From CATQHL01 sp965242895 (GTDB taxonomy: Bacteria > Actinomycetota > Acidimicrobiia > Acidimicrobiales > CATQHL01): DNA of 64,000 bases. The DNA lies in NCBI GenBank assembly GCA_965242895.1, contig OZ251507.1, forward strand, positions 2,356,001-2,420,000, written 5' to 3'. The notes below the pieces were generated by a model that searched no databases, was not told where the DNA came from, and was given only the letters and a program-made list of their open reading frames with translations. Below, piece by piece: positions 33,079 through 38,752 of this stretch. The position numbers and the translations under genes were made by a program. Each line of letters starts with the position of its first letter. Positions within the stretch are counted from its first letter, which is position 1.

Positions 33079-33121
33079 GGAGTTCAGCCGCAGCGTCTTC
33101 TGAGGAGTCAGCCGCTGCGTC
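33073..33121 (+). repeat. 25-bp tandem duplication spanning the ftsR-like stop
   Basis: TTCTGAGGAGTTCAGCCGCAGCGTC (33073-33097) and a near copy (33098-33121, one base shorter) lie in tandem. The TGA of the first copy (33076-33078) is the stop codon of the MerR gene. Confidence 0.85.
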
Positions 33122-33316
33122 GCAGCCGGCGATTTCCTGAGCAGTTTTCTGAACAGTTATTTGCCGAGGTCAGCATCCTCACGTTCGCTTTAACCGACGA
33201 TCTCAGCCGATCTCGGCGCCGACGGCTGCTTTCCTTTTGCGCCCTTTTCGCCGCCTGCAGCCTCCATTCTGGCCTTGGGTTCCTGGCATACGGACGACTT
33301 CGCCCGTTCTAGCGGC

Positions 33317-33322
33317 TATTCT
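33317..33322 (+). promoter_or_regulatory. -10 box TATTCT before the bifunctional nuclease gene
   Basis: TATTCT ends 7 nt before GTG 33330, and no ribosome-binding site is seen. This fits a leaderless mRNA and decides the start codon. Confidence 0.45.
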
Positions 33323-33329
33323 CAGTTTC

Positions 33330-33836
33330 GTGATTGAGATGGAGTTATTAGGCGTGCGGATAGAGATGCCCGCCAACGCGCCCGTCCTTCTGCTCGCAGA
33401 GCAGGTTCCTGAGCCTCGCCTGCTTCCCATCTTTATAGGAGCCTCCGAAGCCACGGCCATTGCCCTTGCCCTAGAGCGCATCGAAGTGCCGCGCCCTATG
33501 ACGCACGATTTGATCCTTCTCTTGCTCGACGACGCAGGCATTTCCATACAAAGGGTGCTAGTGACAGAACTTCGGGATAAAACTTTTATTGCGGAGTTGG
33601 AACTAGCGGAGGGCGACGAGGTGCGCAGCGTGTCTTGCCGCCCCTCTGATGCGGTCGCCCTAGCCGTCCGGTGCGGAGCCCCTATCTTTGCCTCGGAAAA
33701 GGTCTTGGACGAGGCCGGTTATCGAGATACCTCAGGCGACGATTCGGATTCCGGCGAAGAGGCCGATCCTAACCAGGTAGTCGAACAGTTCCGGGAGTTC
33801 ATAGACAGCGTTGACCCGGAGGATTTCAAGTCGTAG
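33330..33836 (+). CDS. Bifunctional nuclease (DUF151) family protein
   Basis: A 168-residue DUF151 protein, the Rv1829 counterpart in the gcvH block. LLPIFIGASEATAIALALERIEVPRPMTHDLILLLLDDAGI and the SCRPSDAVALAVRCGAPIFASEKVLDEAG segment are diagnostic. A plant member has DNase/RNase activity; bacterial roles are unclear. GTG 33330 is preferred over the upstream start at 33237, because homology begins at ELLGVRIEMP and TATTCT lies 7 nt upstream. The tail is acidic. Confidence 0.87.
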   Translation: MIEMELLGVRIEMPANAPVLLLAEQVPEPRLLPIFIGASEATAIALALERIEVPRPMTHDLILLLLDDAGISIQRVLVTELRDKTFIAELELAEGDEVRSVSCRPSDAVALAVRCGAPIFASEKVLDEAGYRDTSGDDSDSGEEADPNQVVEQFREFIDSVDPEDFKS

Positions 33837-33865
33837 CTCCGTGCCGAACATCGGCGTTTGGAGCC

Positions 33866-33936
33866 TGTGGATAACTCAATTGAGGCTTCTGGGGAAAAGT
33901 CCCGCAGAGATCCTGTAATTACGCTAGAGTAATTCC
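33866..33936 (+). promoter_or_regulatory. Promoter-proximal motifs: DnaA-box match and GTAATTNC pair
   Basis: TGTGGATAA (complement of TTATCCACA) lies at 33866-33874, next to palindromic CTCAATTGAG (33875-33884). Further on, GTAATTAC (33915-33922, palindromic) and GTAATTCC (33929-33936) are 14 bp apart, with TAGAGT between them as a possible -10. They lie upstream of the second MerR-type gene and may be an autoregulatory operator. Confidence 0.4.
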
Positions 33937-34019
33937 TTGTGTGCCATTAGGCACTAGGAAGAACGGCTCCTCGATGCGAGTCGAAGCGACCTCCAAACTC
34001 CAAGGGAGCGCCACAGACG

Positions 34020-34556
34020 ATGACTCAAAACGACAACAGAGAAATAGTGGGAAGTTTCAGTTCGCATCAAGCAGCGGACATAGTGGACATCTCCTACCGA
34101 ATGCTCGATCACTGGGTGTCCAAGGTTGGCATTCTTCGGCCTTCACTGGAAAATGGGGCGGGCAGCGGGCGGCGCAGACGGTTTAACTACCAGGATCTTC
34201 TGAAACTAAGGATCATCAAGTCTCTGAGAGACAAGGGAATCACCCTCCAGAAAATTCACGAGGCTTTCGAGGCCGCGGGCCGGCTCGGGATAGACGTTAC
34301 GAAGTCCTCGGTAGCGGTCGAGAAGAGGCGCATTTTTGCCCATTCTGGCAATGAGGTTTTTGAATTGAAAGGGCATGCGGCCCAGCCGCTTCTGAGCCTC
34401 GCGTTCAGCCCTCTAGATGAAGTCACCGCCCATGTGGATAACTCCATCCTTGAACGTCATAGCGAGCATGCGCCGATTCTGAGGAGCGCTTTTATCGAAC
34501 CCGGTGCCATCCAGTTGAGTTTCGGCTGGGAATCGGATTCAGCAGTTTCTTCTTGA
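34020..34556 (+). CDS. MerR-family regulator, Rv1830-like
   Basis: A 178-residue protein with a MerR-type winged helix near the N-terminus (SSHQAADIVDISYRMLDHWVSKVGILRPS, then RRRRFNYQDLLKLRIIKSLRDKGITLQKI) and a C-terminal domain of unknown ligand. Synteny with Rv1830 (after Rv1826-1829) supports a regulator of growth or division. No CxxC metal site is present. The start has GGGAG about 15 nt upstream. The stop is inside a 20-bp repeat array. Confidence 0.83.
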   Translation: MTQNDNREIVGSFSSHQAADIVDISYRMLDHWVSKVGILRPSLENGAGSGRRRRFNYQDLLKLRIIKSLRDKGITLQKIHEAFEAAGRLGIDVTKSSVAVEKRRIFAHSGNEVFELKGHAAQPLLSLAFSPLDEVTAHVDNSILERHSEHAPILRSAFIEPGAIQLSFGWESDSAVSS

Positions 34557-34604
34557 GGTCGCTTACTTCTTCCTGAGGTCGCCTGTTTCTTCTTGAGGAC
34601 GCTT
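34545..34604 (+). repeat. Three 20-bp tandem units spanning the MerR stop codon
   Basis: GTTTCTTCTTGAGGTCGCTT (34545-34564), a near copy at 34565-34584 and another at 34585-34604. The TGA in unit 1 is the stop codon at 34554-34556. Confidence 0.88.
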
Positions 34605-34676
34605 GCGGGGGAGTCGACAGCAACCCCCTGGCCAGCAACCCCTTGATGGCGATCAGAGTGGACGGCGATCTGAGCT

Positions 34677-35471
34677 TCAGATCGCCGAGAGCAGTTCTAG
34701 GATTCTTTCCTCGGGGATTGCCCCGAAGGCCCCTTCAACGGTCTCTCCCCCTGAGGTGAGAACAGCCCAGGCAGGCTGACTGGAAACTCCAAACGCCTGC
34801 CAAGCGTCGATTCCCACTGTCCAGAGCATGCGTGCGGTGGACAGACCTCCAGTGGATACGAATTCTTTGGCTAGTTCCAGGTCGTCAAAGGCTCCGATGC
34901 CAACCACCGTCACCTCATCTTGATGTTCTTGAGCAAACTGCTCAACGCCGGGTGCCTCCCGGCGGCAGGTGGGTCAATGAGGTGCCCAGAACCAGAGCAG
35001 GAACGGCTTGTCGGAAGGCGCTAGGGAGGAAAGCAGCACTTCCTGCTCCGTTGCAACCTCTATGAGGGTCACATTGGGAAGATCGTTTCTGTCTGGTGGG
35101 GGCGGTGGTTCGGTGGGCGGTGGTTCAGCAGGCGGGGGCGCCGGGGGCGCTTCGGGTTGCTGGGGTTGAGGTGGGGGAGGTGGGGGAGCCGGAGGATCTT
35201 CAGGGGGAGAAGACCCGGAGTCGGTCGGCGGCGGAGCAGCGGGAGGGTTTGTATCCGATGCTGTGGTCGTGGAGGCAGGCTCAGCAGGCTGCGTCTCCGA
35301 GCCGTCATCCGCTGAAGCGGGCGTAGCTGGCGTAGCTAGGGTTGTGTCTGGCTCGGGGGGAGGTTGCGTGACGAACTGAGATTCGTTCCTAGTAAGCCCG
35401 CAAGCGGAGAGGATCAGAGAGGTGATGAGGATTCCCGCAATGACCCCCGGGGAGAGCAGCCGCTTGTTCAT
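34677..35471 (-). CDS. Thioredoxin-like lipoprotein, candidate selenoprotein (in-frame TGA)
   Basis: Read through one TGA (34976-34974), this frame gives a 264-residue protein. It has a lipoprotein signal ending LILSAC (Cys24), a Pro-rich linker (about 40-140), then a TlpA/thioredoxin-like domain. The active site reads WFWAPH-TGA-PTCRREAP, so the stop replaces the first Cys of CxxC (position 166; Cys169 follows). The frame stays open for 98 further codons with normal Trx features (VTVVGIGAFDD, SSQPAWAVL). A 7-bp hairpin begins 9 nt after the TGA. I infer UxxC with Sec; a nonsense pseudogene is the alternative. TATCCT ends 7 nt before the ATG. Confidence 0.7.
34946..34964 (-). promoter_or_regulatory. 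Candidate bacterial SECIS hairpin
   Basis: On the minus strand CGCCGGG (34964-34958), loop AGGCA (34957-34953) and CCCGGCG (34952-34946) form a perfect 7-bp stem. The apical loop starts 16 nt after the TGA and has G as its second base, both within the published bacterial SECIS rules. GC-rich hairpins also arise by chance. Confidence 0.5.
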
Positions 35472-35514
35472 ACTTGCCAGGATAATCCATTTCTGAGTCG
35501 CTCCCACTGCATTC

Positions 35515-35564
35515 CCACTGCGGAGCGAACTCCACTGCGGAGCGAACTCTTACTGGAGCGAACT
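35515..35564 (-). repeat. Three 16-17-bp tandem units spanning the anti-sigma stop
   Basis: On the plus strand CCACTGCGGAGCGAACT occurs at 35515-35531 and 35532-35548, with a variant at 35549-35564 that includes the stop codon (35550-35552) and last codons of the minus-strand anti-sigma-like gene. Confidence 0.88.
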
Positions 35565-37442
35565 CCAGACAGCCTCCACTCCGTATATCTTGGGCGAGTC
35601 CGATCTGAGGAAGTCGAACATTACGCTGATTCTGGCTCTGTGGCTGGGCTTAGGCTTTGGCAGTTCGATCGGGGGAGGCAGGTTGAATCCCGTTTCGTCG
35701 TCTTCGCTCGGATCAGGTGTTCCGACAGGGCCGGTGATCGGGTCGGGCAGCACCTGTTCCAGAACGTTCGGGTGGTAGATCGATATGTAGTAGAGGCCGT
35801 TGAACTGCTCGTGAGGTTTGCCTAGTCCCCCAGGGGTGTTGAAGGACGTCACAGCCAGTTCGTCTTTGCCTCCTATCCAGAGCAGGCTTCCCAGCGATCC
35901 CGACATGAGTGAGGAGGGGCGCGGCCTTCCCAAGTCGTCGCGGATCAGGTTCCAGAATTCGACTGAGCCGCCTTCGGGGGGGATCACGACCATGTCTTCG
36001 GAGTCCGACCCCCAACGGACCACCAGTCCGCCGCTGGCAAGTTCGGAAACATTCACGCCAGGAGCCGAGGTGATCCCGCGTGCTAACGATTCCAGCTCAG
36101 CGAAGAGTTCTGGCGTCATCTCCAGTGGTTGGGCGGTGAGACCTCGGGTGTTGACCCAGCCGAACATCCCGTCGGGCGTCACGACCTCCGCCCAGTCGCC
36201 TTCAGAGTTGCTAGCGCGGCGGGGGGTCAATCGGGAGTTCTCAGGGAGAGCGCCGAGGGACTCCGAATCTGCGGTCGCCAGCGTGTAGACGCTTGGGGAC
36301 TCGTTGGCGCCTATCGGGTGGGGCACCAGCGTGGAGGCGAAGGCTCTGTCACTGGTGCGCATTTCGCAACTGCGTCCTAGGAGGGCGAAAAAGTCGGCGC
36401 AGCTTTCCTCGATTCGGTACTCCAGCACGAAGTCGTCGGAGAACTCGAACAAAGTAGCGTTGAGCTGTTTCATCAGCAGATTTAGGTTGACATCTTCGAG
36501 GTCGGGGCCGGATTGGAAGTCGACGGTCACCCGGCGGTTGGTCTGCGATACCTGTGCACGTAGCAGGGAGGTCAGGTCTTCTCCAGGGCCGCTGAAGCCG
36601 GCTTCTGCCTCTTCCAAGGTCGGGCCGGCCAAGTAGGCGTCCACGGCCGTTTGCAGGCTCGGGCTCGGAGTCGGCGTCTGACGTTCAAGGGAGACTGTTC
36701 GGGAGTCGCAGCTGAAGTAGAGGGTCAGAGTGCTCTCGTCTTCGGCGTCTTCGGCAACACCTGAGCCTTCGCAAGAAGGCCGTTCTGGGACGGGCGGCAA
36801 GTCGGCGAGGACTGTATTTCCCTGGCTGGCTCTGTCATCTTCCTGGCTGGCTCTGCCGCTTCCCGAGGTCGTGAGACCTGCGGTTTGAGGCAGATTGGGA
36901 GGTATGAACACCCTCGACGTGTCGATCGCCGTGGTCGAGGTTGGCGGGTCGTCGGCAGGGGGGGCAGCGGTGGTAGCGGTGGAGATCTCTTGTGGGATTG
37001 CCGTGGCGGGCGGTGCGGCTGGCATCGTGGTTGGCGTTTCGGTGGGAGGTTCAGTCTCCTCCCCGGCTGGGCCTTCGTTCTCCTCCGGCTCGTCCGGCGA
37101 GAGGTCGTCGGTTTCGGGCACTCGGGACTCTGCTGCGCTCTCTTCTCTCGCGGGCTGCTCTCTCTCTAGCGGCGAAGCAGACGCTTCGGGCTCGGTGCTT
37201 GATGTTGGCGGAGCCACTAGCGTCGTGTCGCTGGGCTGCCGTCCGGTGGTCACGACAAGGAGGGTGACTGCCAGGATGGCAAAGGCCACCCCGGCCATTA
37301 CGAAGGCGGGGCGCAGGAGAACCGGCTTGGGAGGAGGTTCGTTCTGAAGTCGGCGCTGGATTTCGAATAAGGCGCCCGGGGTGGGTTCGACTTCAGACGC
37401 CTTCTGTTCAAGGGCGTCGCGCAGACGCTGCTCGATGCTCAA
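35550..37442 (-). CDS. Membrane anti-sigma-like protein with GerMN and SH3-like regions
   Basis: A 630-residue protein: a short cytoplasmic N-terminus (1-45, EQRLRDALEQKASEVEPTPGAL, anti-sigma-like helix), one membrane segment (about 47-67), a 150-residue Pro/Thr/Ser/Glu linker, a GerMN-like domain (about 240-350, LTLYFSCDSR, LLRAQVSQTNRRVTVDF), an SH3-like module (about 372-432, PDGMFGWVNTRGL) and a C-terminal region of unknown type. Its ATG overlaps the stop of the ECF sigma gene (ATGA), the classic sigma/anti-sigma layout. The ligand sensed outside is unknown. Confidence 0.75.
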   Translation of the reverse strand: MSIEQRLRDALEQKASEVEPTPGALFEIQRRLQNEPPPKPVLLRPAFVMAGVAFAILAVTLLVVTTGRQPSDTTLVAPPTSSTEPEASASPLEREQPAREESAAESRVPETDDLSPDEPEENEGPAGEETEPPTETPTTMPAAPPATAIPQEISTATTAAPPADDPPTSTTAIDTSRVFIPPNLPQTAGLTTSGSGRASQEDDRASQGNTVLADLPPVPERPSCEGSGVAEDAEDESTLTLYFSCDSRTVSLERQTPTPSPSLQTAVDAYLAGPTLEEAEAGFSGPGEDLTSLLRAQVSQTNRRVTVDFQSGPDLEDVNLNLLMKQLNATLFEFSDDFVLEYRIEESCADFFALLGRSCEMRTSDRAFASTLVPHPIGANESPSVYTLATADSESLGALPENSRLTPRRASNSEGDWAEVVTPDGMFGWVNTRGLTAQPLEMTPELFAELESLARGITSAPGVNVSELASGGLVVRWGSDSEDMVVIPPEGGSVEFWNLIRDDLGRPRPSSLMSGSLGSLLWIGGKDELAVTSFNTPGGLGKPHEQFNGLYYISIYHPNVLEQVLPDPITGPVGTPDPSEDDETGFNLPPPIELPKPKPSHRARISVMFDFLRSDSPKIYGVEAVWSSLQ

Positions 37443-37987
37443 GACCGATCCCCGCTGACGCTGGAAGACAGCGCCTTCTCCAAGGCGGCCAAAGCCCGAC
37501 TGGCGTGCGTCTTGATCGATCCGGAGGAAATCCCCAAGGTCTCAGCTATTTCGGCTTCGCTGAGGTCGCCGAAATAGCGCAGGACGATCACCTCGGCTTG
37601 GCGCTTGGGCAGCCGCCGAACGGCTTCGACGACCTCTTCGTTGGCGATGCGCTGCATCGTGCTGGTTTCGGCGGAGACCGTCGGTTCCGGTCGATCCAGC
37701 AGGGCGCGCCGGCGCACCATCCGGCGGCGCATTTGGGAACGCGCACCGTTGAGCACGACGCTTCGGAGGTAGGGAGCTTCTTTACCAGGCTTAGGAGGGT
37801 TTCGGAGGGTTCGCATCTTCACAAAAGCGTCTTGCACCACCTCTTCGCAGTTTTGCACGTCATCGAGAAGCAGGGACGCCAGCCGTACAAGCGATGCGTA
37901 GTGTTCGGTGAACAACCGCACCAGCAGGTCATCCTCGGTGTCTCCTTTACTCGATTCTGGATTTGATCCGGCGCGCACCTTCTCCAC
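37439..37987 (-). CDS. ECF-type RNA polymerase sigma factor
   Basis: A 182-residue sigma-70 family group IV factor. Region 2 (LFTEHYASLVRLASLLLDDVQNCEEVVQDAFVKM) binds core and the -10 element. Region 4 (LPKRQAEVIVLRYFGDLSEAEIAETLGISSGSIKTHASRAL) is the -35-binding HTH. Region 3 is absent, as expected. The GTG start has GGGAG 8 nt upstream. It is cotranscribed with the membrane anti-sigma-like gene and probably with the thioredoxin-like lipoprotein gene. Confidence 0.93.
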   Translation of the reverse strand: MEKVRAGSNPESSKGDTEDDLLVRLFTEHYASLVRLASLLLDDVQNCEEVVQDAFVKMRTLRNPPKPGKEAPYLRSVVLNGARSQMRRRMVRRRALLDRPEPTVSAETSTMQRIANEEVVEAVRRLPKRQAEVIVLRYFGDLSEAEIAETLGISSGSIKTHASRALAALEKALSSSVSGDRS

Positions 37988-38433
37988 CGAGAATCTCCCG
38001 GGGCCTTCTTAGAGCCGGTTTTGGCATTGCACTAGTGCAGACGCACTAGTTGGCCGATTGGTTGACTCGAAATCGGCAGACAAACGAATCGGGCAGTGAG
38101 GCGGCGAGTGAGGCGGCGGCCAACGACGGACTTCGCTCCTTCACTCATCAGCACGCATCAGCAGGGATTTGGTTCATCGGCAGGGGCGTCTCATCAAGCG
38201 GGGTCGGATCACTAAGAGATCAGCGTAGGCAAACCGACGATCAACCTAGGGGAATGTCGGAACAGACGGAATTGTCGGAGCAGAACGAATGGTCGGAACG
38301 GACGGAATGGTCGGAACGGACGGAATGGTCGGAGCAGAACGAACGATACGAAAGATGTGAAAGATGTGGACGGCGCGGGGGGCGTGGGGACTGTGGACGG
38401 CGCGGAGGGCGTGAAGAGCGTGGGGACTTGTCG
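37988..38433. other. Intergenic region between sigma gene and tRNA-Ala
   Basis: This 446-bp stretch has no credible gene. It holds a GCACTAGT direct repeat at 38029-38036 and 38043-38050 (14-bp period; the first copy extends to palindromic GCACTAGTGC), a likely operator or promoter zone for the minus-strand sigma gene. It also holds repeat DNA at 38256-38420. An open frame of 130 codons here is Ser/Glu/Arg repeat translation only. Confidence 0.6.
38256..38420 (+). repeat. 18-bp and 26-27-bp tandem repeats
   Basis: Five 18-bp units of GTCGGARCRGAMSGAATG run from 38256 to 38345 (38256, 38274, 38292, 38310, 38328). They decay into GATGTGRAA units, then into two copies of a 26-27-bp GGACGGCGCGGRGGGCGTG-type unit up to about 38420, just before the tRNA-Ala 3' end. 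Confidence 0.85.
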
Positions 38434-38507
38434 TGGAGCTAACGGGACTCGAACCCGTGACCTCCGCCATGCCATGGCGGCGCTCTAGCCAACTGAGCTA
38501 TAGCCCC
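38434..38507 (-). tRNA. tRNA-Ala (anticodon GGC)
   Basis: The 74-nt cloverleaf on the minus strand has acceptor GGGGCTA/TAGCTCC (one G-U pair), D arm AGCTCAGTTGGCTAGAGC, anticodon stem CCGCC/GGCGG with loop ATGGCAT (anticodon GGC), and T arm ACGGG-TTCGAGT-CCCGT. The discriminator is A and CCA is not encoded. Confidence 0.95.
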
Positions 38508-38608
38508 CACCCTGCAGGCTACCAAGAGAACGAAGGGCTTTAGCATCTCGCAAGCCCGTCACTCGCAAGCCGAGCCAGGTCGGAGCGGAGGAACCCACGG
38601 CGCGGCAG

Positions 38609-38732
38609 CGGGGCGCAGCGTAGGCACGAATACCGCCTCTGCGAATACCGCCTCTGTTCGTCCTCAACCTGCTGGCCGGCAGCGACCGACGAAGACTACG
38701 GGGCGCAGCCGTAAGCACGAATACCGTCTCTG
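38609..38732 (+). repeat. 33-bp direct repeats in the leuS leader region
   Basis: CGGGGCGCAGC-GTRRGCACGAATACC-GYCTCTG occurs at 38609-38641 and 38699-38732. Inside the first copy, CGAATACCGCCTCTG is itself doubled (38627-38641, 38642-38656). The second copy ends 7 bp before the leuS -10-like TAACCT (38740-38745), so the repeat looks like a duplicated promoter region. Confidence 0.75.
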
Positions 38733-38752
38733 TCCGTCGTAACCTTTGGGGC

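Noticed and set aside
34974..34976. TGA read as Trp (altered genetic code) in the thioredoxin-like gene
   Set aside because: Many genes in the window end with TGA, often in ATGA overlaps, so TGA is a normal stop. Trp would also not fit the first CxxC position.
38050..38442. 130-codon plus-strand frame with Ser/Glu/Arg hexapeptide repeats
   Set aside because: It is made of the 18-bp and 27-bp tandem repeats. The non-repeat part has no family features and it lacks a ribosome site.
38508..38752. T-box riboswitch upstream of leuS
   Set aside because: No T-box core (UGGN bulge or antiterminator) is recognisable. The region is repeat DNA, and leuS looks leaderless.
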